Source of the DNA: CAZDME01 sp964506785 [NCBI: uncultured bacterium]
GTDB lineage: Bacteria; CAZDME01; JAYEMH01
Assembly: GCA_964506785.1 (NCBI GenBank)
Contig: CAZDME010000004.1
Span: forward strand, 5,013-39,209
Length of the DNA stretch: 34,197 nt
Direction of reading: 5' to 3'
Below, one piece after another: positions 1 to 8,499 of this stretch. The notes beneath the pieces were generated by a model. That model had not been told where the DNA came from. It worked only from the letters and a program-made list of their open reading frames with translations, and did no database searches. Each line of letters begins with the position of its first letter. The stretch's first letter is position 1. The position numbers and the translations under genes are program-made.

Positions 1-33
1 TGAGCCATATTTACATTACACATTACACAATTT
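1..33. repeat. Short-word repeat spacer at the window edge
   Basis: The spacer consists of TGAGCCAT followed by overlapping TTACATTACACATTACACA words. It resembles the other low-complexity spacers of this window. No gene or site is visible in it. Confidence 0.4.
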
Positions 34-834
34 TTACCGAAGCGCCATAATCACCCAAAACGACACTGCCCAGCAGTAATAAGCGAAATAACTAAGCTTG
101 CCTTTTCTAACAATCCAGGAAAGAAACTTTAGAGCCGCAAGGCCGACTAAAGCCGTAGCAAAAATAAGGCCGCCCAGAATCATACCGGGACAACTGACTT
201 TCCCCAACGAAAGGATTACCGCTCCGAGAGTTACCGGTAACGCTAAGAGAAAAGCAAAATGAAAAGCCAGCTCTTTTTTCAATCCACACAAATAACCGCA
301 GCCAATGGTCGCGCCGGAACGGGAAATCCCCGGAACTATAGCCAGAACCTGGGCGATGCCGATAATTACCGCCTTTAGCCAGCCTAAATCTTTCAAATCT
401 AACTTTACTTTCCTTTTAGCCGCTATTTTTTCGCTGAATATCAGCCAGCCCCCGTTTAGAGCCAATGCCGCGGCAACCAGATAAATATTCTGGAATAGAT
501 ATTCGACCCGCCCGAAAAAAATCATTCCGACTATCACCGCCGGAAGGCTTCCTAAAAGAATCAAATAGAAAAGTTTTGAATATTCCTTTTCTCTTCCCTT
601 TTTTGATTTTTTAGGCGGTAAAACTGAAAAAAGGATCTTTTGCAGATCCTTCCAGAAAAAAATCGTAATGCTTACAAAAGTGCCGCCGTGAAAAGCGGCC
701 GTCCAGGCTAAGTAATTCCCCTGCAGCCGGAAGAGGCGGAAAAATATGACTAAATGCCCGGAACTGCTTACGGGAAAAAATTCGGTCAATCCCTGAATTA
801 CACCTAATATCAGCAGTTTGCCCGCATCCACCAT
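34..834 (-). CDS. uppP: Undecaprenyl-diphosphatase UppP (BacA family)
   Basis: This 266-residue membrane enzyme dephosphorylates undecaprenyl diphosphate, recycling the lipid carrier for peptidoglycan and surface polysaccharide at the cytoplasmic membrane. The N-terminal family motif GVIQGLTEFFPVSSSGHL (about residues 12-29) carries the conserved glutamate and the SSSGH serine/histidine. The second signature PGISRSGATIG is near residues 168-178. Several hydrophobic segments fit the multi-spanning fold, and the length is normal for the family. The ATG start at 834 has only a weak ribosome binding site. The gene is divergent from the small cysteine-rich gene that starts at 918. It complements uppS (16762-17505), which makes the same carrier. 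A minus-strand promoter in the 83-base divergent spacer could not be assigned with confidence. Confidence 0.96.
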   Translation of the reverse strand: MVDAGKLLILGVIQGLTEFFPVSSSGHLVIFFRLFRLQGNYLAWTAAFHGGTFVSITIFFWKDLQKILFSVLPPKKSKKGREKEYSKLFYLILLGSLPAVIVGMIFFGRVEYLFQNIYLVAAALALNGGWLIFSEKIAAKRKVKLDLKDLGWLKAVIIGIAQVLAIVPGISRSGATIGCGYLCGLKKELAFHFAFLLALPVTLGAVILSLGKVSCPGMILGGLIFATALVGLAALKFLSWIVRKGKLSYFAYYCWAVSFWVIMALR

Positions 835-847
835 CAGTGATTTTTAC

Positions 848-876
848 TTGACAAGTTTCTGCTCATATAGTATAAG
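848..876 (+). promoter_or_regulatory. Sigma-70-type promoter for the small cysteine-rich gene
   Basis: TTGACA (848-853) is separated by exactly 17 bases from TATAAG (871-876). This is a consensus -35 box with optimal spacing. The predicted transcript starts near 883, leaving a leader of about 35 bases before the ATG at 918. It is the only plus-strand promoter recognised here. Confidence 0.75.
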
Positions 877-880
877 CAGA
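858..880 (+). promoter_or_regulatory. Operator-like dyad covering the -10 box
   Basis: The arms TCTGCTCATA (858-867) and TATAAGCAGA (871-880) are inverted repeats matching at 9 of 10 positions around a 3-base centre (TAG). The dyad covers the -10 element and the end of the spacer of the 848-876 promoter, where a dimeric repressor or a MerR-type activator would bind. No regulator gene is adjacent, so the cognate protein is unknown. Confidence 0.5.
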
Positions 881-917
881 GAAAACCGTTTTTGCCTGTT
901 TAAAGGAACGCGTCTTT

Positions 918-1070
918 ATGTGCTGTGAGTTATGCACCTATTTTTTAATATGCAGCGAAGAAGGCAAGATAAGTGACACCTGCTGCCCCCGCTGTCCTGA
1001 GTATGCTGACTGCATTGGCAATGAGGATATAACCGGTTTATCTTCCGAGGAAGAATTGGATTTCCTTTAA
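918..1070 (+). CDS. Small cysteine-rich protein with duplicated CC-x2-C-x5-C motif
   Basis: This 50-residue reading frame has eight cysteines at residues 2, 3, 6, 12, 22, 23, 26 and 32. They form two copies of CC-x2-C-x5-C whose starts are 20 residues apart, followed by an acidic cysteine-free tail (about residues 35-50, with an SSEEE stretch). A purine-rich AAAGGAA lies 10 bases before the ATG, and a strong promoter lies at 848-876. The stop TAA ends 2 bases before the stop of dut on the other strand, so the genes converge. No signal peptide or membrane segment is seen, so the protein is probably cytoplasmic. The spacing suggests binding of zinc or another soft metal, or an Fe-S cluster; this is inference. 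I do not recognise the family. It could be a chance frame, but promoter, ribosome site and duplicated motif together argue for a gene. Confidence 0.68.
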   Translation: MCCELCTYFLICSEEGKISDTCCPRCPEYADCIGNEDITGLSSEEELDFL

Positions 1071-1072
1071 AT

Positions 1073-1525
1073 TCAGGAAGTTCCCGTATGGCCAAAGCCT
1101 CCGGAGCTTCTGCCGGTTTCTGACAGCTCGTTTCCTTCAACCAATTCGGCTCGGACGATTTCTTTTATTACCATCTGGGCAATTCGTTCTCCCCGGCGGA
1201 TAATAAAAGGCTCCTCCCCGAGATTAATCAGGATTATCCCGATTTCTCCCCGATAATCGGCATCGATTGTCCCCGGAGCATTTACGATGCTCAAGCCGTA
1301 TTTTACGGCCAGACCGCTTCTGGGGCGGACTTCGGCTTCGTATCCCGGCGGCACTTCGATAAAAAGGCCGGTCGGCACTAACATCCTTTTACCCGGAGTC
1401 AAAACAGTTTCTTCTTTAACCGCTGCCCTTAAATCCAGGCCGCTGGCTGACTCGCTCATATATTTAGGAAGAGCAATATCTTTGCAATCCCCCGCCTGTC
1501 TGATTTTGATAATGACCTTTTTCAC
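1073..1525 (-). CDS. dut: Deoxyuridine 5'-triphosphate nucleotidohydrolase (dUTPase)
   Basis: dUTPase hydrolyses dUTP to dUMP and pyrophosphate, keeping uracil out of DNA and supplying dUMP for dTMP synthesis. The 150-residue protein shows the trimeric dUTPase motifs in order: SGLDLRA (28-34), [11 protein letters not shown] (68-78), the [13 protein letters not shown] motif with the catalytic Asp, [10 protein letters not shown], and the C-terminal P-loop-like [11 protein letters not shown]. Length is typical. Its start overlaps the end of pnp by 4 bases, placing it last in an rpsO-pnp-dut transcription unit. The stop is TGA, one of several genes showing that TGA is a normal stop codon here. 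Confidence 0.97.
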   Translation of the reverse strand: MKKVIIKIRQAGDCKDIALPKYMSESASGLDLRAAVKEETVLTPGKRMLVPTGLFIEVPPGYEAEVRPRSGLAVKYGLSIVNAPGTIDADYRGEIGIILINLGEEPFIIRRGERIAQMVIKEIVRAELVEGNELSETGRSSGGFGHTGTS

Positions 1526-3612
1526 TTTCTCTTTCTGTCTTTTTCTTCCGCTAAAGCCTGCTTCCGGCTTAAATTAATCCTTCCCTGCTTATCTATTTCG
1601 ATAACCTTGACCATAAATTTATCATTCTCTTTAACGACGTCCTCCACCTTTTCAACCCGATGGTCCTCCAACTGGGAAATATGAACCAATCCTTCCCGTC
1701 CGGGTAAAATTTCGACAAAAGCCCCGAAATTCATAAGCCGGGTTACCCGGCCAAGATAAATTTTCCCTATTTCTACTTCGGCCGTCAAATCCCGGATCAT
1801 CTTGACCGCTTTTTCCAGAGCTTCTTCGTCAGGCGAGGCAATTAAAATCTTACCGTCATTTTCAACATCGATTTTGGCATTGGTATCCTCGACAATTTTG
1901 CGAATCATCTTCCCCCCGGGGCCGATTACGTCGCGGATACGGTCCGGATTAATTTGAATGGTCCTTATCCGCGGGGCATAACTGGAAAGGTTCTTCCGGG
2001 GTTCGGCAATCGCCTTATCCATTTTCTCAAGAATAGTTAAACGCGCCAGGCGGGCTTTTTCGACAATTTGTTTCAGGATATCCAAACTCAATCCTTCGAC
2101 CTTCATGTCCATCTGGATACCGGTAATTCCTTCTTTGGTCCCGGCTACTTTAAAATCCAGGTCTCCGGATTGGTCTTCCAATCCCAAAATATCGGTTAAC
2201 AAAACAGTTTTGTCTTTTTCCTTAATTAAACCGATAGAAATTCCGGCCACCGGAGCGGTAATGGGCACCCCGGCGTCCATCAGGGCCAATGTTGCGGCGC
2301 AGACAGTCGCCATTGAAGATGACCCATTGGATTCAAGGACATCTGAAACCAGCCGAATGGTATAGGGGAATTTCTCCAACGGCGGTAAAACCGCTTTTAA
2401 CGAACGTTCGGCTAAAAGTCCGTGCCCGATTTCCCGGCGTCCCGGTCCCCTGGGCATACGAATTTCCCCCACGCTAAAAGGCGGGAAATTGTAATGAAGC
2501 ATAAAAGATTTGCTTTCTTCTCCGGTTAAAGAATCGATGCGCTGTTCGTCTTCAGATGTTCCTAAAGTGGTCGTTGCCAATGATTGCGTTTGTCCCCGGG
2601 TAAAAAGAGCGGAGCCGTGGGTGCGGGGAAGAATGCCGATTTCACAACTTATCGGGCGGATATCATCTGAACTGCGGCCGTCAACTCTCTTGCCGGAAGC
2701 AACGATTTGCCGGCGGAGGATATTTTTCTCTATTTTTTCCAGGGTAAAGCGGACGGTTAAAGAAGTATGGGATTCTTCGAACTGCTCTAAAGCTTTTTCG
2801 TAAACTTTTTTTGTCTTTTCCTCCCGCGTCAGCTTATCGGAAATATTCAGGATTTGGCTGATAGATTCGCCAAACTGCTTCTCCAGGGTTTGGTAAAGCT
2901 CCTTATCGGCTTTTAGCAATTCTACCTGGCGCTTCTCCTTTCCAGCCTTCTTGACCAGCTCTTTTTGCAGGCTGATTATTTCCTGAATAAACGGCTGGGC
3001 ATATTCGATGGCTTCAATAAGAGAGGCTTCCGGAATCTCCTGGGCGCTGCCTTCAATCATAACCACGGCATCCTCAGCCGCAGAGATAATTAACTCGAAG
3101 GAACTCTCCTGAAGCTGGGAATAAGTTGGATTGATAATAAATTTTCCGTCGATTTTACCTACCCGGACAGAGCCCAGAATCTTGGTAAAAGGTATATCGG
3201 AAATTGCCAGGGCCGCCGAGGCGCCAATCATGGCCAGAGTATCCGGGTCGTTTTCCCCATCGGCGGAAAGGACCATAGCCATTATCTGCACTTCGTAAAA
3301 AAACCCGTCGGGAAACAAAGGGCGGATGGGACGGTCAATAAGACGGGCGGTAATAATTTCTTTTTCCGTCGGCCGGCCTTCACGTTTAATAAAACCGCCG
3401 GGAATTTTTCCGGCGGCAGAGGTTTTCTCTCTATAGTCGACAGTTAAAGGGAAAAATCTGATTTCTTCGCCTAATTCTTTAGCGGCAACCGCGGTAACCA
3501 GGACGACCGTATCCCCATATTGGACTGTCACCGCCGCATCGGCCTGTTTAGCCAACCTTCCGGTTTCAATAATTAAATCTTTATCGCCGATAGACCTTTT
3601 AATATTCTCCAT
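1522..3612 (-). CDS. pnp: Polyribonucleotide nucleotidyltransferase (PNPase)
   Basis: PNPase is the phosphorolytic 3'-5' exoribonuclease of mRNA turnover and also adds 3' tails. The 696-residue protein has the full architecture: a first RNase PH-like core (about 10-220), a helical linker (about 240-310), a second RNase PH core with the catalytic-side GQTQ and LTDILGLED regions (about 315-540), a KH domain with the [10 protein letters not shown] loop (near 565-575) and a C-terminal S1 domain (about 625-690). It starts 3 bases after the stop of rpsO, the classical bacterial rpsO-pnp pair, and overlaps dut by 4 bases. In enterobacteria pnp is autoregulated through its leader; I see no such leader here because the gap is only 3 bases. 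Confidence 0.98.
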   Translation of the reverse strand: MENIKRSIGDKDLIIETGRLAKQADAAVTVQYGDTVVLVTAVAAKELGEEIRFFPLTVDYREKTSAAGKIPGGFIKREGRPTEKEIITARLIDRPIRPLFPDGFFYEVQIMAMVLSADGENDPDTLAMIGASAALAISDIPFTKILGSVRVGKIDGKFIINPTYSQLQESSFELIISAAEDAVVMIEGSAQEIPEASLIEAIEYAQPFIQEIISLQKELVKKAGKEKRQVELLKADKELYQTLEKQFGESISQILNISDKLTREEKTKKVYEKALEQFEESHTSLTVRFTLEKIEKNILRRQIVASGKRVDGRSSDDIRPISCEIGILPRTHGSALFTRGQTQSLATTTLGTSEDEQRIDSLTGEESKSFMLHYNFPPFSVGEIRMPRGPGRREIGHGLLAERSLKAVLPPLEKFPYTIRLVSDVLESNGSSSMATVCAATLALMDAGVPITAPVAGISIGLIKEKDKTVLLTDILGLEDQSGDLDFKVAGTKEGITGIQMDMKVEGLSLDILKQIVEKARLARLTILEKMDKAIAEPRKNLSSYAPRIRTIQINPDRIRDVIGPGGKMIRKIVEDTNAKIDVENDGKILIASPDEEALEKAVKMIRDLTAEVEIGKIYLGRVTRLMNFGAFVEILPGREGLVHISQLEDHRVEKVEDVVKENDKFMVKVIEIDKQGRINLSRKQALAEEKDRKRK

Positions 3613-3615
3613 ATT

Positions 3616-3885
3616 TTATTTCCTTAACCCCAGTTTTTTGATTATTTCGTGATAACGCGCTTTCTGATGTATTCGAAGATAACTCAATAGACGCCGTCTC
3701 TGGCCAACCATTTTAAGCAGCCCCCTTCGCGAATGGTGGTCTTTGGCGTGATTTTTAAAATGTCCGGCTAAATAGTTAATCCTCTCGGTTAATAAAGCTA
3801 TTTGCACTTCGGGGGAGCCGGTATCCTTCTCATGCGCCCGGTACGTCGTAATCACGCCTTTTTTCTTTTCTTTGCCTAAAGCCAC
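3616..3885 (-). CDS. rpsO: Small ribosomal subunit protein uS15
   Basis: This 89-residue protein binds the central domain of 16S rRNA early in 30S assembly. It has the family's [19 protein letters not shown] segment, the [10 protein letters not shown] region that contacts rRNA, and the RRRLLSYL helix. The start is GTG at 3885, supported by a strong GAGGAGGTG ribosome site about 6 bases upstream. The gene heads the rpsO-pnp-dut unit behind the promoter at 3931-3959. Confidence 0.98.
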   Translation of the reverse strand: MALGKEKKKGVITTYRAHEKDTGSPEVQIALLTERINYLAGHFKNHAKDHHSRRGLLKMVGQRRRLLSYLRIHQKARYHEIIKKLGLRK

Positions 3886-3930
3886 TTAACACCTCCTCAA
3901 CCACTCAGTACTTTATATACGCTGACAAAC

Positions 3931-3959
3931 ACTATACCATAAAAAAACCAAAAGGTAAA
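3931..3959 (-). promoter_or_regulatory. Putative promoter of rpsO-pnp-dut
   Basis: On the minus strand TTTACC (3954-3959) and TATAGT (3931-3936) are 17 bases apart. Transcription would start near 3924, about 40 bases before the rpsO GTG. The -35 box is imperfect but the -10 and spacing are good. Confidence 0.5.
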
Positions 3960-4184
3960 GGGAAATCTCTCCCCTTCTTCTCACCAAGAGCCAGTTTTGC
4001 TTTTAGCTCTTCGCTCACGACTCTTAGTTTTTTTCTTACTATCGGCAAGCCTATCCGCCGCGCTTTTTGACGGGACACTTTAACACTCTGATGCTCTGAC
4101 ACTTTGTCACTTTTAAATGGCACTCTGACCATCAGCCAACAGCCATCAACTATCACCCAGCGGCCAGCACCCAGCGGCTAATTA
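3960..4184. repeat. Degenerate short-word repeat spacer between ribF and rpsO
   Basis: The 299-base spacer between ribF and rpsO has no convincing gene. From about 4075 it is built from overlapping words: variants of ACACTCTGATGCTCTGACACT, then variants of CAGCCAACAGCCATCAAC, then CCCAGCGGCCAGCACCCAGCGG. A 74-codon open frame on the minus strand covers the same region but encodes only the repeat words. Confidence 0.6.
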
Positions 4185-5117
4185 CTATAATCTTTTTCCA
4201 AAGTACTCTTTTGCCTTTTTTATATCGTCCCTAATCTGGTTTATTAAGGCATGGCGCGAGCTGAATTTCAATTCACCCCGCAGGCGCCGAAAAACCTGAA
4301 CAGAAAGTTCCCGGCCATAAAGGTTGCCGGAAAAATTAAATAGGTATACTTCAATTATCCTTTGATGCTCATGAAAAGTCGGGCGTCTGCCTAAATTAAG
4401 CAAACCGCGGTAAACCTTCCCCTGTACTTCTGCTTCAACCGCATAAATGCCGTTTTTCAAAATTAAATCCAGATAGGATTCAATATTGGCTGTCGGAAAA
4501 CCCAAAGCTATCCCCCGCCTGCTCCCTCTAACTACCTGGCCGGAAATCGTGTAGGGCGTTCCTAAAAAAGAAGATGCCGCCTGAACATCTCCTTCTTTTA
4601 TCAGCTCCCTTATCCGGGTGCTGCTGATTATTTGTTTTTTCGATTTAAATAAAGGGGAAACCTTTACTTTAAAGCCCAATTTAATTCCCCATTTCTTCAA
4701 ATGGCTGATATTTCCTCTTCGCCCTTTTCCAAAGCGGTAGTTTTCGCCGATAAAGATTTCTTTGATGCCTAAGGTTTCTTTAAGTACCTCCCGGGCAAAT
4801 TGAAAAGGCGAAAGGCCGGCAAATTCCCGATTAAAATCGGCCAGCAGGCAAATGTCCACTCCTAAGGCATGGAATAAATTCAATTTTTGCGAAAGAGTAG
4901 TTAACTGTGGGCGCATCCCCTTTTCTTTCAGGACATTCAAGGGATGGACCGGAAAGGTAAAAATTAAACTTGTCCCCCGAAGTGTCTTAGCCCGTTTAAC
5001 GATTTTTTTTATAATGAACTGATGGCCTAAATGCACACCGTCAAAATTACCCACACCCATAATTATACCCGGGTGATGCGCTTTAGGAAAATTTTTGATG
5101 CCGCGGATAATCTGCAT
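4185..5117 (-). CDS. ribF: Bifunctional riboflavin kinase/FAD synthetase
   Basis: RibF phosphorylates riboflavin to FMN and adenylates FMN to FAD. The 310-residue protein has an N-terminal nucleotidyltransferase domain with GNFDGVHLGHQ (about 23-33), a second motif near ISSTRIRELIKEG (about 165-177), and a C-terminal kinase domain with GSRRGIALGFPTANI (about 197-211). Length is standard. It starts 3 bases after truB, as is common in bacteria, and is the last gene of the nusA-infB-rbfA-truB-ribF cluster before repeat-rich spacer DNA. Confidence 0.96.
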   Translation of the reverse strand: MQIIRGIKNFPKAHHPGIIMGVGNFDGVHLGHQFIIKKIVKRAKTLRGTSLIFTFPVHPLNVLKEKGMRPQLTTLSQKLNLFHALGVDICLLADFNREFAGLSPFQFAREVLKETLGIKEIFIGENYRFGKGRRGNISHLKKWGIKLGFKVKVSPLFKSKKQIISSTRIRELIKEGDVQAASSFLGTPYTISGQVVRGSRRGIALGFPTANIESYLDLILKNGIYAVEAEVQGKVYRGLLNLGRRPTFHEHQRIIEVYLFNFSGNLYGRELSVQVFRRLRGELKFSSRHALINQIRDDIKKAKEYFGKRL

Positions 5118-5120
5118 TTT

Positions 5121-5831
5121 TTAAGCGGATTTCAAGTTATCTTTGCAATCTACAATTTTTTCTTCTGGAATAAGATGTTTCCGGAAACTGGCGAAATCGG
5201 CCAAATCCGTCAGGCTAACGCTTTCGGAAAACACGAAAGGTCCTTTCCTCAGACGAACTAAATCAAGGAGGCAGGCTCCGCAGCCGACAATTTTGCCGAA
5301 ATCATGAGCCAGGGTTCTAATATAGGTGCCTTTAGAGCAGTGAACGTAAAAGCGCAGCCGGGGGAATTCTAGAGAAATAATTTTGAATTTATAAATATGT
5401 ATTCCCCTGAGACGCCTTTCTACTTCCTGCCCCTTCCTGGCTAATTCGAATAATCTCTTGCCTTTATGCCGCCGGGCGGAAAACATCGGTGTAAGCTGTT
5501 CCCGTTCGCCATGAAACTGGCCGCTTATCTCATTCAGCTCCTCGATACTAATGTGCGGAATTTCTTTTAAAGCGGAAACCTTTCCTTCGATATCCTGGGT
5601 GTCGGTTTCGATGCCCAGCAGGAAAAAACCTTCGTATTCCTTTTCTCCTTGAATCAATTGGGCCGAATGTTTAGTCGATTTTCCCAAAGCCAGCGGCAAA
5701 ACACCCCGGGCCATCGGATCCAAGGTGCCCAAGTGCCCCACCCGGGGAAACTCAAATCGTCTTCTGATAAAATCTACCACATCATGCGAAGTAAATCCTT
5801 TGGGCTTATTTATATTAAGAAAACCGTTCAT
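5121..5831 (-). CDS. truB: tRNA pseudouridine(55) synthase TruB
   Basis: TruB makes pseudouridine 55 in the T-loop of tRNAs. The 236-residue protein has NINKPKGFTSHDVV at the start and GHLGTLDPMARGVLPLALG with the catalytic aspartate at about residues 32-50. YVHCSKGTYIRTLAHDFG (about 162-179) is the third family motif. It is somewhat shorter than the E. coli enzyme because the C-terminal PUA-like extension is minimal. It sits between rbfA and ribF in the canonical order. Confidence 0.96.
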   Translation of the reverse strand: MNGFLNINKPKGFTSHDVVDFIRRRFEFPRVGHLGTLDPMARGVLPLALGKSTKHSAQLIQGEKEYEGFFLLGIETDTQDIEGKVSALKEIPHISIEELNEISGQFHGEREQLTPMFSARRHKGKRLFELARKGQEVERRLRGIHIYKFKIISLEFPRLRFYVHCSKGTYIRTLAHDFGKIVGCGACLLDLVRLRKGPFVFSESVSLTDLADFASFRKHLIPEEKIVDCKDNLKSA

Positions 5832-5852
5832 ATTCTCCGTTCACAAAACATC

Positions 5853-6197
5853 TCATTTTATCTTTGCCTGCTTGAGCAGCTTATCAATATGAAGAGCGTA
5901 ATCCAGCGAATCGTCATATTTAAACGATATTTCCGGGATGTAACGCATCCGCACTTTCTTTCTTATTTGGCTGCTGATAAAACCGGCGGCGCTATTTAAT
6001 CCCTTTAAACTGGCTTTCTTCTCCTGTTCGGTGCCAAGAATATTGACAAAAACCTTGGCGTAGCGCAAATCCTTGGATACTTTAACGGTGACTACGGTAA
6101 CAAAACCGATGCGCGGGTCTTTAATGCCATCCTGGATTAATTCGCTAATGATTTTACGCAGGGTGGAGCTTGCTTTAGCGATTCTTTGGCTGGGCAT
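5853..6197 (-). CDS. rbfA: Ribosome-binding factor A
   Basis: RbfA is a KH-fold factor that assists 16S rRNA 5' maturation and 30S assembly. The 114-residue protein has the family start (RIAKASSTLRKIISELI), the DPRIGFVTVVTVKVSKDLRYAKVFVNI core, and the C-terminal RYIPEISFKYDDSLDYALHIDKLL. I take the ATG at 6197; a TTG two codons upstream (6203) is also possible and neither has a clear ribosome site. The 87-base gap to infB holds no gene. Confidence 0.94.
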   Translation of the reverse strand: MPSQRIAKASSTLRKIISELIQDGIKDPRIGFVTVVTVKVSKDLRYAKVFVNILGTEQEKKASLKGLNSAAGFISSQIRKKVRMRYIPEISFKYDDSLDYALHIDKLLKQAKIK

Positions 6198-6284
6198 AAT
6201 CAAACGAATTCTATCTGCTGGGTTATTGCTTTTCGGGAATAATTGGCTTTGACAAATCCAATTACCGCTTTTTGTTATAAAATG

Positions 6285-8471
6285 CTATAACGTCGGGGTT
6301 AATTTTTCCAGGCGGAAAGTTTCGACTAAATCGCCTGTTTTTAAATCATTGAAATTGGCAATACCGATGCCAAATTCAAAACCGCTTGATACCTCCTTGA
6401 CATCGTCTTTGAAACGTTTCAAAGAAGAAATAGCTCCCTCGTGGATAATTGTCCCGTTTCTTACTATCCTCACCCGGTTTGAACGTAAAAATTTACCGGC
6501 AGTAACATAGGCTCCGGCAATCGTCCCAACCTTAGAAACACGGAAAACCTGCCGCACTTCGGCCCGGCCGGAAAACACCTCTTTATAAGTCGGCTCAAGC
6601 AAACCGGTCATCGCCAATTTCATTTCGTCTAACAGCTCATAAATTATCCGGTAGATTCGGATATCCACATTCTCTTTATCGGCTAAAGTCTGGGCGTTCG
6701 TATCGGGGACAACGTTGAAACCGAAAATTATCGCATTGGAAGCCGCCGCTAAAATAACGTCTGATTCGTTTATGCCGCCTGCCCCGCTATGGATAATTTT
6801 AATCTTCACTTTCTCCGTCCTAAGTTTTTCCAGTGACGCTTTAATCGCCGTAACCGAACCAAGCACATCGGCCTTTAAAATTATCCGCAGTTCCTTTATC
6901 TTCCCTGCCTGGATCTCTTCATGCAAATCCTCTAAGTGAATATGGGTTACCCCTCTAAGAGCCTTTTCCCGTTCTTTTTGCTTGCGTAAAAGACCTATCT
7001 GGCGGGCCTTTTTCTCATCGTTTAGTATGGTAAAAAGCTCTCCGACTTTCGGCATATTAGAAAAACCTAAAACTTCCACCGGGGTAGAAGGCCCGGCTTT
7101 TTTAATGCGGTGTCCGTAGGCATTAATCATCGCTTTGACCTTGCCGTATTCTGCGCCGCTGATAAAAATATCGCCCACCCTTAAAGTGCCTTTTTGCACC
7201 AGGATAGTCGCAATCGGCCCTTTCCCTTTATGAATTTCGGCTTCAATGACTGTCCCTTCGGCCAAACGGTTAACATTGGCTTTTAATTCCAGCATTTCCG
7301 CCTCTAAAAGGAGCAGCTCCAGAAGATTATCTATCCCCTTTCCGGTTTTAGCCGATACATTAGCGAAGATTGTTTTTCCGCCCCATTCTTCAGATACCAA
7401 ATCGAACTCAGTTAGTTTTTTCTTGATTTTAGTTGGATTGGCTTCCGGCTTATCCATTTTGTTTATAGCCACCAGAATCGGCACTTTGGCTGCTTTGGCA
7501 TGGTCTATGGCCTCGACCGTTTGCGGCATAACCCCATCATCGGCAGCCACCACTAAAACAACCACATCGGTTACCTTAGCCCCATGGGCTCTCATGGCCG
7601 TAAAGGCTTCATGTCCCGGAGTATCTAAAAATACTACCTTCCCGTTTGGAAGCTCAACTTCATAAGCGCCGATATGCTGGGTAATCTCTCCGGCTTCTCC
7701 CTCGGTGATTTTAGACTTGCGGATAGCGTCTAAAAGAGTCGTTTTTCCATGGTCCACATGTCCCATGATAGTAATTACCGGGGGGCGCAGCTTTAAATCT
7801 TTGTCTTCGTCAACAATCCTTTCAATCGGTGAAATCTCTTCTTCCTCAGAGGTGCTTATTTTAGCTTCTACCTCAAAATCCTTAGCCACTACTACGGCTA
7901 AACTTTTTTCCAGGCGCTGATTTATGGCCGCCATTACTCCCCGGGACATTAAATTTTTTATTAATTCAGTGGGCGTAATTTTTAGTTTCTTAGCCAGTTC
8001 GCCTACAGTCGGTGATTCTTTAAATTCTACGATTAATTTTTCTTTTTTTTCGGCTGTTCTTTCTAAAGGAGCCTTCGCCTCTTCTTTAAGAGGCGGGACA
8101 ATTTCAGCTTCTTTCTTGCTTACTGGAAATTCTTTAGCCTTTTCGCTTACCGACGGCTGGATTTTAACTTTTGGGGAAACTTTAATTTCTTTTTCAACCT
8201 CCGGCTGAACTTCTTTAACTTTTCGCCCGGTAAGTTCGGCAATAGTCGGAGATTTCTTAGCCTTTTCCTTAACCTTAGCCTTCTCCTTAACCTTAACCTC
8301 AACCTTAGCCTTAACCTTAGCCTTGGCCTTAACCTTGGCCTTGACCTTCTCCTTAACCTTAACCTTAGCCTTGGCCTTAACCTTGGCTTTAACTTTAACC
8401 TTAGCCTTAACCTTAGCTTTGTCGGCAGGTTTTTTTTCAGATTTTCTTATTTCTTTTTTCTTTTTTGGCAT
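6285..8471 (-). CDS. infB: Translation initiation factor IF-2
   Basis: IF-2 is the GTPase that brings fMet-tRNA to the 30S subunit and promotes subunit joining. The 728-residue protein has an unusual lysine/valine/alanine low-complexity block (18-73), two short IF2-N-like copies beginning SPTIAELTGRK (about 74-84) and SPTVGELAKKLKI (about 153-165), and then the G domain. The G domain has GHVDHGKTTLL (237-247), DTPGHEAFTAMR and NKMDKP. The beta-barrel domains and a C-terminal fMet-tRNA-binding domain follow. The C-terminal two thirds are conventional. The repeat block is encoded by near-tandem hexamers (see separate entry). The gene lies 28 bases after nusA. Confidence 0.97.
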   Translation of the reverse strand: MPKKKKEIRKSEKKPADKAKVKAKVKVKAKVKAKAKVKVKEKVKAKVKAKAKVKAKVEVKVKEKAKVKEKAKKSPTIAELTGRKVKEVQPEVEKEIKVSPKVKIQPSVSEKAKEFPVSKKEAEIVPPLKEEAKAPLERTAEKKEKLIVEFKESPTVGELAKKLKITPTELIKNLMSRGVMAAINQRLEKSLAVVVAKDFEVEAKISTSEEEEISPIERIVDEDKDLKLRPPVITIMGHVDHGKTTLLDAIRKSKITEGEAGEITQHIGAYEVELPNGKVVFLDTPGHEAFTAMRAHGAKVTDVVVLVVAADDGVMPQTVEAIDHAKAAKVPILVAINKMDKPEANPTKIKKKLTEFDLVSEEWGGKTIFANVSAKTGKGIDNLLELLLLEAEMLELKANVNRLAEGTVIEAEIHKGKGPIATILVQKGTLRVGDIFISGAEYGKVKAMINAYGHRIKKAGPSTPVEVLGFSNMPKVGELFTILNDEKKARQIGLLRKQKEREKALRGVTHIHLEDLHEEIQAGKIKELRIILKADVLGSVTAIKASLEKLRTEKVKIKIIHSGAGGINESDVILAAASNAIIFGFNVVPDTNAQTLADKENVDIRIYRIIYELLDEMKLAMTGLLEPTYKEVFSGRAEVRQVFRVSKVGTIAGAYVTAGKFLRSNRVRIVRNGTIIHEGAISSLKRFKDDVKEVSSGFEFGIGIANFNDLKTGDLVETFRLEKLTPTL
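8257..8422 (-). repeat. Hexanucleotide-like tandem repeat inside infB
   Basis: On the plus strand the region is an array of 6-base units CCTTAA, CCTTAG, CCTTGG and CTTTAA, on the coding strand AAGGTT, AAGGCT and AAGGCC. It encodes Lys-Val, Lys-Ala and a few Lys-Glu dipeptides. Because units are multiples of 3, gain or loss of units keeps the frame. It covers infB codons about 17-72. Confidence 0.85.
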
Positions 8472-8499
8472 TTTTTCTCTGCTCTTGAGCGGCCCGTTT

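Noticed and set aside
916-1140. Minus-strand frame opposite the small cysteine-rich gene
   Set aside because: It overlaps the conserved end of dut and lacks a ribosome site; the plus-strand frame has promoter, ribosome site and patterned cysteines.
3932-4156. 74-codon minus-strand frame
   Set aside because: It is made of spacer words, has no ribosome site and no family resemblance.
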